From: an uncultured Collinsella sp.
GTDB taxonomy: Bacteria; Actinomycetota; Coriobacteriia; Coriobacteriales; Coriobacteriaceae
NCBI GenBank assembly: GCA_900547765.1
Contig: URIA01000018.1
Coordinates: 1 to 37,149 of the forward strand
Reading direction: 5' to 3'
Length of the DNA: 37,149 bases
In this document: piece by piece, positions 24,724 through 32,953 of the stretch
Position numbering within the stretch: position 1 is the first letter of the stretch
Layout of the letters: each line of letters begins with the position of its first letter
The notes under the pieces: model-generated
What the model was told of the DNA's origin: nothing
Databases searched by the model: none
The model's input: the letters and a program-made list of their open reading frames with translations, nothing else
Made by a program: the position numbers and the translations under genes

Positions 24724-24808
24724 TTGGGACATGTCTTACGATCTACCTCTGTGACCAGGGCATTCCCCGCCGCCAAAACAAATAGGTAGATTTCCGGACA
24801 TGTCCCAA
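24724..24808. repeat. Class E palindromic repeat (GGGACATGTC type)
   Basis: TTGGGACATGTC (24724-24735) pairs with GACATGTCCCAA (24797-24808), and inside ATCTACCT (24741-24748) pairs with AGGTAGAT (24784-24791), both perfectly. It lies between the convergent permease and YaiI genes. It shares the GGGACA/TGTCCC ends with the other classes but not their bodies. Confidence 0.75.
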
Positions 24809-24821
24809 AAACCTACCTTGG

Positions 24822-25304
24822 TTAGTGCAGCAACTCGGTGAGGTTGCGTTTAAAGCGGGCGCGGTCTTCGCTGGTAAATGCCGCCGGTCCGCGAGTGCGT
24901 CCGCCGGCGCGGCGCACCTTCTTTTCCTCGTGGCGAATAAACAGCTGCATGTCGATGGTTGCTTTGTCGTAGACGCGCCCGCGCACACCGATAGCGGCGG
25001 CATTGCGCCCGAGCACCATGCTCGCCAAGCCAATGTCCTGCGTCACGACCACGTCGCCCGCCTGCAGGCGTTCGACAATGGCAAAGTCGGCGCTGTCGGC
25101 GCCCACGCTCACGTCGAGCGTCGTGACCCAAAAGCCGCGTCGCGCGTGCTCGGCATCGCGCGGGTCGTCGCGGCGAATGTGCCGTTCTAGGTTTTGCGTG
25201 CTGTTGCCGGCGATAACAACGGCGACGCCCGCCCGCCGCGCGCAGTCAATTGACTCGCGCGTGACTGGGCAGGCGTCGGCATCAATAAAGAGCGTTCGCG
25301 GCAT
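24822..25304 (-). CDS. yaiI: YaiI/YqxD family protein (UPF0178, DUF188)
   Basis: A 160-residue protein of the UPF0178 family, which has a PIN-like nuclease fold but no proven role. The hallmark start LFIDADACPVTRESI, VVVTQDIGLASMVL and GRVYDKATID are present, together with the basic segment GGRTRGPAAFTSEDRARF. The ATG follows the TAG of the DUF308 gene with no gap, so translation is coupled to it. No separate ribosome site is visible, supporting coupling. Confidence 0.9.
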   Translation of the reverse strand: MPRTLFIDADACPVTRESIDCARRAGVAVVIAGNSTQNLERHIRRDDPRDAEHARRGFWVTTLDVSVGADSADFAIVERLQAGDVVVTQDIGLASMVLGRNAAAIGVRGRVYDKATIDMQLFIRHEEKKVRRAGGRTRGPAAFTSEDRARFKRNLTELLH

Positions 25305-25906
25305 CTAGTGCACCAGTTTGCCAAATTGAATAGCGCGAACAATCAGCGTTACGCCAAACACCAGCAGCGCGGCGCCGCTAAAGATGACGAGCATCTTGGC
25401 CGACCACAGCGGATAGATAAACACGAACATGCCGGCGATGATGGAAAGTGCGCCGCTCAGGATGGCGAGGGCACGGTTGGACGAAAGCTCGGACTCCAGA
25501 ATGGACATGACACCTTCGACAATCCAGCCAAAGCCGGCCACGATAACCACCATCGTGGTGAGCGTCGCGGTCGAGAAGGCCTGGTTGCGCAGGATTATGA
25601 CGCCGCCCAGGATAATGAGTAGGTTGGAGATGATGCTCGTCACGCGCCAGCCGGTGGGCAGCAGCGGCTCAAAAATGGCAGTGAACAGTCTGATGGCAGC
25701 AGTGATTACAAAGAAAAACCCAGGACGGTCGTCAAAAAGACGAGGGACTTGGCGGGTGCAAAAAGCAGCGCGATACCAGCAATGAGTGCTAAGACGCCCG
25801 TGATGGCGTAGATCCAGCGCACGGCCTTGACGGCTTTGCCTGCCATGCTTTTCTCGTCAAATCCAAACTGGCTCGATTTTTGGTCATCGTTCTTAAAGAT
25901 GCCCAT
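25305..25906 (-). pseudogene. DUF308/HdeD-like membrane protein gene split by a one-base frameshift
   Basis: The 5' part (25706-25906) encodes a soluble start and two helices, then stops at ...VLGFSL. The 3' part (25305-25643 and the stretch before it) continues the same family in another frame. Adding one T to the run at 25714-25718 (AAAAA on the plus strand) restores one frame: GFFFVITAAIRLFTAIFEPL, then TGWRVTSIISN, giving about 200 residues with six helices. HdeD-like proteins are linked to acid or envelope stress. AAAGGAGA precedes the ATG, so the gene is otherwise well formed. The cause could be a sequencing error, decay, or slippage-based switching. Confidence 0.8.
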
Positions 25907-26094
25907 AATGTCTCCTTTCCGTGCGGCGTAAGCCTTGATCGTTACAACCAGTATCCCCTAAGGGCGCTGACGTATGGGTCGGGGAGGGCGAAACGTAACC
26001 CAAAGGCCCCGAATTGTTTCCGTTGTTCCCCACGTCGCGATTTTCTATTCAACAGGTGTAGAACATTGCAGCCCTGTTCGTTATTGCCTACGTT

Positions 26095-26113
26095 TTAGGT
26101 TAGATTTTCCTAA
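26095..26113. promoter_or_regulatory. DtxR/IdeR-like iron box before the nitroreductase gene
   Basis: TTAGGTTAGATTTTCCTAA matches the 19-bp DtxR consensus (TTAGGTTAGSCTAACCTWA) at about 15 positions, with the left half-site TTAGGTTAG perfect. It lies 28 bases upstream of the start codon, where a bound repressor would block transcription. The window's own DtxR-family regulator (17158-17547) is a candidate. Confidence 0.6.
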
Positions 26114-26141
26114 GGACAATTGGCTTGTATTGGGGGTCCCT

Positions 26142-26813
26142 ATGAACGAAGCAGTTCCCGAGGCACCGTCGAGTGTCGAATCGATGGCAAAGCAAGGTTG
26201 CGAAAAGCTCGGTCTGGAAGCGTTTGATGCGTTGGTTCGTCGCGCCCGCACGTGCCGTCGCTTTGACGAGTCCATGCGCGTGCCGCGCGAGTTTTTGCTC
26301 GAGCTGGCGGAACTGGCGCACCTGACCCCGTGTGGTGCCAATGCTCAGCGTCTGCGTTTTCACGTGGTGAGCGGTGCCGAGGATTGCGCGCGTGTATTTG
26401 ACGAGCTCGCATGGGCCGGCGCACTTAAGGACTGGCCGGGTCCTGCCGAGGGTGAGCGCCCGACCGGCTACATCGCGATTCTGGCCGAGCGCGCCGTTCC
26501 GGGCAAGCCTGTCGCTCCCATTACCGAGGTCGACACGGGCATTGCCGCACAGACGATGATGCTCGCCGCCCGCAGCGCCACGCCCGAGGTGGCAGCCTGC
26601 ATGTTCAAGGCCTTTACGCCCCACGCGATCGATGCCATGGGGCTCGATAACGACAAGTATGAGCTCAAGCTGATCATGGCGTTTGGCATTCCGGCCGAGA
26701 CACAGGTGATCGATGCGATCGATTCCAACCCCGACGGCTCCATCAATTATTGGCGCGACGAGGCGCGGGTGCACCACGTACCCAAGCGTCCGCTTGCCGA
26801 CGTGCTGCTGTAG
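26142..26813 (+). CDS. Nitroreductase-family flavoprotein
   Basis: A 223-residue FMN-dependent oxidoreductase. The FMN phosphate-binding start RRARTCRRFDES, the TPCGANAQRLRF loop (equivalent to the PSxxNxQPWRF of the family), and GIAAQTMMLAA are present. The likely reaction is NAD(P)H-dependent reduction of nitro compounds, quinones or flavins; in iron-regulated settings such enzymes may supply reduced flavin, which is only inference here. Start: ATG at 26142, after a GGGGG stretch that is a poor ribosome site; an ATG 15 codons later is an alternative. A DtxR-like box overlaps the presumed promoter. It is followed by a class D repeat. Confidence 0.85.
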   Translation: MNEAVPEAPSSVESMAKQGCEKLGLEAFDALVRRARTCRRFDESMRVPREFLLELAELAHLTPCGANAQRLRFHVVSGAEDCARVFDELAWAGALKDWPGPAEGERPTGYIAILAERAVPGKPVAPITEVDTGIAAQTMMLAARSATPEVAACMFKAFTPHAIDAMGLDNDKYELKLIMAFGIPAETQVIDAIDSNPDGSINYWRDEARVHHVPKRPLADVLL

Positions 26814-26848
26814 TTGTGCGTCGTTGCGGTGCAATCCGGCGGCAAAAT

Positions 26849-26879
26849 CACCACAAAGGCTCCTGTCCCCTTTGTGGTG
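26849..26879. repeat. Class D palindromic repeat, copy 2
   Basis: CACCACAAAGG (26849-26859) and CCTTTGTGGTG (26869-26879) pair perfectly around CTCCTGTCC. This is the inverted counterpart of the element at 14222-14256, about 12.6 kb away. It stands just upstream of the first histidine phosphatase gene. Confidence 0.75.
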
Positions 26880-26896
26880 GTACGAGGGGAGGGTGT

Positions 26897-27439
26897 GTGG
26901 CAGATCTGTATTTGGTGCGGCATGGGCAGACTGAGCTCAATGTGCAGAGCATTTTGCAGGGCTGGCACGATTCGCCGCTTACGGCGCGCGGGCGCGAGCA
27001 GGCGCTGACGGCGCGTACGGCGTTTGCGGCGCGTGGCGTGGCCTTTGATCATGTGTATTCCTCGCCGTTGGGCCGGGCGCGGCATACGGCCGAGCTTATC
27101 GTTGGCGAGGGCCGTTCCATTGAGCTGGTCGATGACCTGCGTGAGTGGCATTTTGGCTCGCTGGAGGGCACATCAAATCGCGAGATGCCGCCGCAGCCCT
27201 GGGGCGATTATCCGGTGGCCTTTGGCGGCGAGTCGGAAGTGCAGCTTCAGTCGCGCATGGTCGCGGCGCTGTCCCGCATCATGGCCAGGCCGCAGCACGA
27301 CTGCGTGCTGGCGGTTTCCCATGGCTCAGCCTGCCAGGAGTTTCTTGAGTATGTGACTGGCGGGGGAGAGCTGCCCGACAACGGTGCCGTGCTTCATTTT
27401 GGCTATTGCGACGGGGCGTTTTCGCTCTTGGGTTGGTAA
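26897..27439 (+). CDS. Histidine phosphatase family protein 1
   Basis: A 180-residue phosphoglycerate-mutase-like phosphatase. The catalytic motif YLVRHGQTELN (His phosphorylated) is at the N-terminus, the second Arg lies in SSPLGRARHTAE, the acid Glu in DLREWHFGSLEG, and the second His in AVSHGSA. The start is GTG, chosen because GAGGGGAGGG lies just before it and because VADLYLVRHG fits the family start. The substrate is unknown. A homologue follows 17 bases after the stop, so the two form an operon from a tandem duplication. Confidence 0.9.
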   Translation: MADLYLVRHGQTELNVQSILQGWHDSPLTARGREQALTARTAFAARGVAFDHVYSSPLGRARHTAELIVGEGRSIELVDDLREWHFGSLEGTSNREMPPQPWGDYPVAFGGESEVQLQSRMVAALSRIMARPQHDCVLAVSHGSACQEFLEYVTGGGELPDNGAVLHFGYCDGAFSLLGW

Positions 27440-27456
27440 CGAACGAAAGGACCCCT

Positions 27457-28092
27457 ATGAATAAAGATCTGTATCTGGTCCGTCATGGACAGACGATATT
27501 CAACCTTAAGCGTATCATTCAGGGGTGGAGTGATTCGCCGCTTACGCAGTTGGGTTGCGACCAGGCGGCGCGCGCCGGCATGTTTTTACGTGCGCGCGGC
27601 ATTGAGCCCGATCATGCCTACACCTCCACGCTTCATCGCACCGAGCAGACTATCGCCAACTTGTGGCCGGGCTTGGCGTACGAGCGCCTGGACGGCCTGC
27701 GTGAGTGGTTCTTTGGCGACTTTGAGGCCGAGCGCGTGATGCTCATGCCCGAGCGCCCGTGGCGCGATTTCTATCGTCAATTTGGCGGCGAGGGCCAGAT
27801 GCAGGTGCGCGAGCGCATGGTGGCGACGTTGACCGATCTTATGCGACGCCCGGACCACGAGTGCGTCCTCGCGGTGAGCCACGGATCGGCCATCAAGGAG
27901 TTCATGGACCACGTGAAGGGTGCGGCGGCCGACGAGCGCGATCGTGTGCCGGGCAACTGCTCGGTGCTACATTTCGTGTTTGACGACGAGGCCGGTACGT
28001 TTGAGCTGATTGAGATTTTTACGCAGGAGGATTACGCGCGCGAGCTGGGTCTTGAACCACTTGTGGTTACTGCAGGTCCGCAGCGCGGATAA
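27457..28092 (+). CDS. Histidine phosphatase family protein 2
   Basis: A 211-residue paralogue of the upstream protein. YLVRHGQTIFNLK, the Arg in STLHRTEQT, Glu in GLREWFFGDFE and AVSHGSA are all kept, so the active site is complete. It shares the QGWxDSPLT stretch with its neighbour. It has about 30 additional C-terminal residues (FTQEDYARELGLEPLVV). GAAAGGA precedes the ATG. A strong terminator closes the operon. Confidence 0.9.
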   Translation: MNKDLYLVRHGQTIFNLKRIIQGWSDSPLTQLGCDQAARAGMFLRARGIEPDHAYTSTLHRTEQTIANLWPGLAYERLDGLREWFFGDFEAERVMLMPERPWRDFYRQFGGEGQMQVRERMVATLTDLMRRPDHECVLAVSHGSAIKEFMDHVKGAAADERDRVPGNCSVLHFVFDDEAGTFELIEIFTQEDYARELGLEPLVVTAGPQRG

Positions 28093-28139
28093 CGCGAGCG
28101 TGGCGGCACGGGTCGCCGGCATAACTTCTCGATGCAAAA

Positions 28140-28187
28140 GGGGCGGAGATGCATGTACCTGCTGCATCTCCGCCCCCCTGTTTGTTG
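28140..28187 (+). terminator. Intrinsic terminator after the histidine phosphatase pair
   Basis: GGGGCGGAGATGCA (28140-28153) and its exact complement (28163-28176) form a 14-bp stem with a nine-base loop. TGTTTGTTG follows. It may also serve the convergent minus-strand gene only weakly, since no A-run precedes the stem. Confidence 0.8.
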
Positions 28188-28222
28188 AGCTGCCGATTTT
28201 TGTGCTGGGCGGTCTGGTCTTG

Positions 28223-28906
28223 CTAGAACCGCGCGACCTGGTGCGTGAGCAGACCTGTCGGAACTTGCGGCGCGGCGCCGCTGACCTGCGCGGCGGGGAA
28301 GAGCACGGCAACGGTAAAGTTGAACGGCTCCTTGCCGGTGTACGTTCCGGCGGCACGGGCCTCATCGGCCAGCAGCTGCGACGCCCCGGTCAGAGCGGCA
28401 GCGTAGGTGGGGTCGTCGGTCAGTGCCGGCTCCGGTGCTTGGTCGAGCATAGCGCGGATGGCCCCGACGGCGTCCTCGCGCTTGACCTCCCACACGTGGT
28501 GCGTAATGCCCGCAGGATCGGTGACGGCGTAGAGCGAGGCGCCCTCTTTGGCAGCGCCCAGGATGATATCCATGACGGGCGAGGCCTCGTAGGCGAGCGA
28601 CACGGGGCGCGGCTGCACCTTGAGCTCGGCGATCGCGCGCGCGGCGGCGGCCACGTCGGCGCTGGCATCGCCCTTGTCGCCCGCAACTACACTCGTCGGG
28701 CAGATCGCCACGACACCCGTCACACGTCCCGGCTCGCCCGAGCATTCGTACACGTAATACGCCGCGCCTGGATCCTTGAGCATTAGGCCGTCAGCAATGG
28801 CGCCGCGCAGGGCGTCGTTGCCGCTCAGGATACCGCCCATCGCAGGCAGCGCCTCGAGCACACGGTCCTGAGCCGGGCGGATGCAGGGAAACGGAAGTGC
28901 TTTCAT
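28223..28906 (-). CDS. Short DUF1015-like protein
   Basis: A 227-residue protein resembling the N-terminal half of the ~400-residue DUF1015 family: ALPFPCIRPAQDRVLEALPAM, YYVYECSGEPGRVTGVVAI, and DPAGITHHVWEV. The conserved ADGHHRY stretch of that family is replaced by LTDDPTYAAAL, so any activity tied to it is probably lost. DUF1015 genes often lie beside serC and serA; here serA is about 2.8 kb away. The start follows AGGACC. Function unknown; a degenerate or lineage-specific member is the best description. Confidence 0.6.
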   Translation of the reverse strand: MKALPFPCIRPAQDRVLEALPAMGGILSGNDALRGAIADGLMLKDPGAAYYVYECSGEPGRVTGVVAICPTSVVAGDKGDASADVAAAARAIAELKVQPRPVSLAYEASPVMDIILGAAKEGASLYAVTDPAGITHHVWEVKREDAVGAIRAMLDQAPEPALTDDPTYAAALTGASQLLADEARAAGTYTGKEPFNFTVAVLFPAAQVSGAAPQVPTGLLTHQVARF

Positions 28907-28945
28907 GGGCGGTCCTAACGCGCGAGTCGGTTTGTTCGCGGCTTA

Positions 28946-30166
28946 TTATGCCCCAACTTGGCCGCTTGCGTCCCAGAGCGTGTTATCGGCAAGCGCGATG
29001 AGCACGTTTTGGCAGCGAACGATATCGGCATGGGGCACATACTCGTCGGGCTTGTGTGCGAGCGCCAACGAGCCGGGGCCGTAGCTCATACAATTGCGGT
29101 TGCCTGTCTTGCCGGCAATGACGGCGGTATCGGTGTAGCCGGTAAAGAAGCCGACGGTCGTGTCCGCGTCCGTCACGCCATCGGCGGCGCGCTTGAGTGC
29201 AGCTAGAAGGGGAGAGGCTGGATCGCGCTCGATGGCGGGGCGGTCGCCTGTCACGGTATAGCTTCCATGGCAGCCGGGGACCGCGGCTTCGGCAGCGACA
29301 ATGGCCTGCTCTACCATGCGCGTCGCGGCGGCCGTATCAGTCGGCGGGGTCAGGCGCATATCGACCCAGACCTTAGCGTGGTCGGGCACGACATAGGGAC
29401 GGTAGCCACCCTCGATCTGTCCAAACGTGATGGTCGATGGCCCCAGCTCCTCATGTAAAGGCAGCGTCGCAAACGTGCGACGAAGCGAGCACACGACCTC
29501 GGCTATGGCGGCGACGGCGTCGGCGCCCTTCCAAGGCTGGCTTGCATGAGCCGTGACGCCGGCCATCTCGATCTCGAACCACGTACGCCCCTTGTGCGCC
29601 ACCTGGATCTGTCCGTCGGTGGGTTCGGTGTCCAGCACCCATTCGCGCGAGCCGACCCAGCCGGCATTGATCGCGGCCTCTGAGCCGCGCATGAAGTCTT
29701 CCTCGTCGACCGAGCAGATGAGCGAAAAGCCGCGGCGTGGCAGCGCGCCATCCGCCGCCACGCGCTCGAGCGTATGGACCAGTGCGGCAATGGCGCAGGC
29801 CAGGCCACCCTTCATATCGCAGGCACCGCGGCCATAGAGTTTATCGTCGCGCACAACCGCCCCAAGCGGTGCGATGTCTGCGTCCCAGCCATCGCCCAAG
29901 GTGACGGTATCCATGTGGCAGATATAGATCAGCCGCGGCTCGTCGCTTTGGCCCGGCACGGTGACTTTAAGGTTGCGGCGCCCGGGCAGCACGTCGAGTT
30001 CCTCAACCTGCACGGCATGAAGCACCGGATGACTCAACCGCTCCAGCTGAGCCTCAACCAGCGCTTTGATATACCGCTCAATTTCATCCTCATACGCGCC
30101 CGGGTCTGAGCTGTCGATCCGCACGAGCTCCTGCGCAAGCCGCCAGGCAAAGTCCTCATCAACCAT
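28946..30166 (-). CDS. M20-family peptidase (ArgE/DapE/CPG2-like)
   Basis: A 406-residue zinc hydrolase of family M20. ICHMDTV gives a His ligand and Asp, GRGACDMKGG the bridging Asp, SVDEEDFM the catalytic and ligand Glu, VTAHAS the lid-domain His, and the C-terminal HKPDEYVP the last His. It could be succinyl-diaminopimelate desuccinylase, acetylornithine deacetylase or a general peptidase; no dap or arg gene is adjacent, so the substrate stays open. The ATG with GAGGTT upstream is preferred over a TTG ten codons earlier. Confidence 0.88.
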   Translation of the reverse strand: MVDEDFAWRLAQELVRIDSSDPGAYEDEIERYIKALVEAQLERLSHPVLHAVQVEELDVLPGRRNLKVTVPGQSDEPRLIYICHMDTVTLGDGWDADIAPLGAVVRDDKLYGRGACDMKGGLACAIAALVHTLERVAADGALPRRGFSLICSVDEEDFMRGSEAAINAGWVGSREWVLDTEPTDGQIQVAHKGRTWFEIEMAGVTAHASQPWKGADAVAAIAEVVCSLRRTFATLPLHEELGPSTITFGQIEGGYRPYVVPDHAKVWVDMRLTPPTDTAAATRMVEQAIVAAEAAVPGCHGSYTVTGDRPAIERDPASPLLAALKRAADGVTDADTTVGFFTGYTDTAVIAGKTGNRNCMSYGPGSLALAHKPDEYVPHADIVRCQNVLIALADNTLWDASGQVGA

Positions 30167-30320
30167 ATGCAACCTCACAATCAGTCTGCTTTCCAAACCG
30201 ATTGTAAGCCTCTTGAGAGATCCGCGGCGTGCGCGCAGCGGTATTTACCGTTCGCAGGCCGAGCCAGCGCGTTTGCCGTCCAGGCGGGTTTACAAACGAC
30301 GCGGTGGGTACGTACCCTTC

Positions 30321-31370
30321 ATGGACGACATGCTGTGCGACATATCTGCCTTTCGGTATCACCGGATACCCCCACAGGTCTTGGCAATAATGCCGGACCT
30401 GCCTGATTCTGTAGACGATCCGCGCAGGGAGCATCTTAGTGAGCACCCGCTCGTCAAGCATTTCCTGGGCACCCCGTTACACGTGTTGGCGCAGGGCAGC
30501 TGCGGACGTAAGGGCGATCGCATTGTCAGGCATGTTTGGAACGGGGAGAGGCCGTTTGATTCCATGCGACAGACAGAGTTTGGCCTCGATGTCGCGTCCC
30601 CGCTCTTTACCCTGCTGACCCTGGCTTCCTCGGTCTCAAACGAGCGTCTGATCATGTGCATGTATGAGATGTGCGGCACCTTTGCCGTGTGCAAGATTGC
30701 GCCTCAGGTAAAGTCGGCACTTGAGCAGGCATACGGGGGCCGGTGGGGTGACGCACGGTCGGGCTGGGAAAACGTAAAGGATACCTCGGGGAATCCAACA
30801 GACTTGTGGAAACGACCTCCCTTGATTGAGCTCTCTGAACTTACCGAGTACGTCGATAAGATCCCGGGGCTCCGCGGCGCTAAATCGTTCACGCGTGCCG
30901 CGAAATGCATTACGGGGGTGGCAGCATCGCCGCTCGAGGTCCAGGCTTCGATGCTGTTTGGCCTTACGAGGTTGCGCGGCGGCGAAGGGCTGAGCCTTAC
31001 CAATAACGTTGAGATTCGTATGACGCGCAGCGCCCGCCTGATTTCGGGGCTTGATAGGCGCTATGCCGATATCCTGCTGGCAAATAAGGACGGCAGCAGA
31101 GAGTGTCTGGTTGAATGCCAAGGTAAAGCCATTCACGGATCCATAGAATCCAAGATTTCGGACTCCGATCGAACGACGGCGCTGCAAGCGATGGGATATC
31201 CCGTCATTCTGATGACCTATGGTCAGCTGGCCGACTCCGATGCCTTCCGCGTGGTGATGGAGCTCATCATGGCCTATCTCGATGTGCCGCTGAAAGACAA
31301 GACGCCGCGACAGCAGGAGCTCGAACGGCGGCTTCGTGAGGAGATTTTTATCGATTGGGCAGGAATGTAG
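30321..31370 (+). CDS. Protein of unknown function with PD-(D/E)XK nuclease-like core (paralogue B)
   Basis: A 349-residue relative of the protein at 20947-22137. Motifs in the same order: Glu206 in SPLEVQ, Asp250 in RRYADILL, Glu265 in LVECQG, His272, Asp281 and Arg284, then MGYPVILMTY. The N-terminal DISAFRYHRIPPQVLA and the middle SPLFTLLTLASS with MYEMCGTF also parallel paralogue A. The function is not known; a nuclease or nuclease-derived DNA-binding role is inferred. The ATG chosen follows GGTGGGTACGTACCC with no good ribosome site; the frame is open upstream into the M20 gene region but without support. Unlike paralogue A it has no long charged tail. Confidence 0.65.
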   Translation: MDDMLCDISAFRYHRIPPQVLAIMPDLPDSVDDPRREHLSEHPLVKHFLGTPLHVLAQGSCGRKGDRIVRHVWNGERPFDSMRQTEFGLDVASPLFTLLTLASSVSNERLIMCMYEMCGTFAVCKIAPQVKSALEQAYGGRWGDARSGWENVKDTSGNPTDLWKRPPLIELSELTEYVDKIPGLRGAKSFTRAAKCITGVAASPLEVQASMLFGLTRLRGGEGLSLTNNVEIRMTRSARLISGLDRRYADILLANKDGSRECLVECQGKAIHGSIESKISDSDRTTALQAMGYPVILMTYGQLADSDAFRVVMELIMAYLDVPLKDKTPRQQELERRLREEIFIDWAGM

Positions 31371-31640
31371 CCGCGCGGGTGGAAAACGGTCGCGCGGACT
31401 AGAGTTTTGGTCACAAAAAGACTTATATTTCGCCTTGGAGGGGCCTTAAAAATGCTATCTAGAATAAGTTGTTTCGGAAAATGGACAGTCAACTTACATT
31501 CGGCACATAGAGATCGATTTTTACCTACTAAAGTCCCTGATAAAGCTGTTTATCAAAGCGGGTGTGCTTAGCGACTTGAGCCTCACTATCGATTATCTGA
31601 AAAAACTTGTTCTGGGTATCATTTTAAAGTCGTCCGGAGC
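31371..31640. other. AT-rich gap after paralogue B
   Basis: The stretch is clearly richer in A and T than the rest of the window. One frame is open from about 31470 to 31664 but has no start codon with a ribosome site and resembles nothing I know. It may be remnant DNA that came with paralogue B. Confidence 0.4.
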
Positions 31641-31678
31641 AACAAAATCGGCCCCCGTTTCGTGAAAACGGGGGCCGA
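31641..31678 (-). terminator. Intrinsic terminator of serA
   Basis: TCGGCCCCCGTTT (31648-31660) and AAACGGGGGCCGA (31666-31678) pair perfectly with a five-base loop. Read on the minus strand it is followed by TTTTGTT, so it ends the serC-serA transcript, 40 bases after the serA stop. Confidence 0.9.
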
Positions 31679-31717
31679 ATGGGCTTCGTGGTCTGTCTGG
31701 CAGGATTGGCGCCGGCG

Positions 31718-32881
31718 CTATTTAATCACGCGCACACGATACATCGACGGAATTTGCTTAAGTGCCTCGATCGTGCTGCCGTCCAGGTGCTCATCGGTGT
31801 CGAACATGGTGTAGGCGTTCTCGCCAGCGGACTCGTTGGTCATGCGCTGCACGTTGGCGTTGTCCTTGGCGAGAATGGCCGTGATCTGGCCGATCATGTT
31901 GGGCACGTTGGCATGCAGGCAGGCAATGCGGCTTGCGGCGCGCGCCTTGCCCATGCTGCAGGCGGGGTAGTTGACGCTGTGCGCGATGTTGCCGTTTTCC
32001 AGGTAATCCTTGAGCTCGCTGATGGCCATGTCGGCGCAGTTGGCCTCGGCCTCGCCGGTGCCGGCGCCCGAATGCGTGGTGATAAACGTGTTGGGCATCT
32101 TGACGGTCTTGGGCGTGGCAAAGTCGCAGCTAAACCAGCTGAGCTTGCCCTCGCGCAGGGCAGCGTCGACGGCGTCCTCGTCAATGATGGTCTCGCGCGC
32201 GTAGTTGATGAGCACGGCGTCCGGGGCCAGCAGGTCAATCTGCTCGGTGCTGATCATGCCGATGGTATCGGCCTTGCTGGGCACGTGCACGGTGAGGTAG
32301 TCGCAGCCGCGGCAGAGGTCCTCGAGCGTGCCCACGCGCTGCACCTCGCGACTCAGCACCCATGCGTGCTCGACGGAAATGAACGGGTCGTAGCCGTAGA
32401 CATCCATGCCCAGGTCGACGCAGGCGTTGGCGACCTTGGAGCCCACGTTGCCCAGGCCGATGACGCCGATGCGCTTGCCCTTGAGCTCGCGGCCCACAAA
32501 GGCCTTCTTGGCCTTCTCGGCATCGACCTGAATCTCGGGATCGTCGGCGTTGTCGCGCACCCAGTTCATCGACTGCACCACGCCGCGGCTCGAGAGCACC
32601 AGCATGCCCAGGACGAGCTCCTTGACGGCGTTGCTGTTGGCACCGGGGGAGTTAAAGACGACGACGCCCTTCTTGGCGTACTCCTCGACGGGGATGTTGT
32701 TGACGCCGGCGCCGCAGCGGGCGATGGCACGGATGCCCTCGGGCAGCTCGTAGCCGTGCAGGTCGGTGGAGCGCATCAGGATGGCGTCGGCCTCCTCGGC
32801 GGTGCCCACAAACTCGTAGCCCTCGCCAAACTCGACTTTGCCGTCTTTGGTGATGTCGTCGATGGTCTTAATCTTACGCAT
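31718..32881 (-). CDS. serA: D-3-phosphoglycerate dehydrogenase
   Basis: First enzyme of serine synthesis, oxidising 3-phosphoglycerate with NAD+. The 387-residue protein has the substrate-domain motif GAGVNNIPV, the NAD-binding GLGNVG near residue 144, the Arg in INYARETIIDED, and the His in THSGAGTGEAE. The usual catalytic Glu segment reads SCDFATP, with Asp in its place. The last ~75 residues form an ACT domain (HANVPNMIGQITAILA), which often mediates serine feedback. AAGGAG precedes the ATG. It follows serC with 72 bases between them; no serB is present, so the phosphatase step is encoded elsewhere, possibly by a HAD enzyme. Confidence 0.95.
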   Translation of the reverse strand: MRKIKTIDDITKDGKVEFGEGYEFVGTAEEADAILMRSTDLHGYELPEGIRAIARCGAGVNNIPVEEYAKKGVVVFNSPGANSNAVKELVLGMLVLSSRGVVQSMNWVRDNADDPEIQVDAEKAKKAFVGRELKGKRIGVIGLGNVGSKVANACVDLGMDVYGYDPFISVEHAWVLSREVQRVGTLEDLCRGCDYLTVHVPSKADTIGMISTEQIDLLAPDAVLINYARETIIDEDAVDAALREGKLSWFSCDFATPKTVKMPNTFITTHSGAGTGEAEANCADMAISELKDYLENGNIAHSVNYPACSMGKARAASRIACLHANVPNMIGQITAILAKDNANVQRMTNESAGENAYTMFDTDEHLDGSTIEALKQIPSMYRVRVIK

Positions 32882-32953
32882 GGAAAAACTCCTTAGCAGG
32901 TTTTGATCTAAACAGGGTGGTCTGAGGTGGCTGGTCAGCCCGCGCGTTGCGGG

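Noticed and set aside
31470..31664. Open frame in the AT-rich gap, rich in Leu and Lys
   Set aside because: It has no start codon with a ribosome site, ends in the serA terminator, and resembles no family I know.
31679..32896. Plus-strand open frame opposite serA
   Set aside because: Val/Gly/His-rich shadow of a fully conserved dehydrogenase gene.
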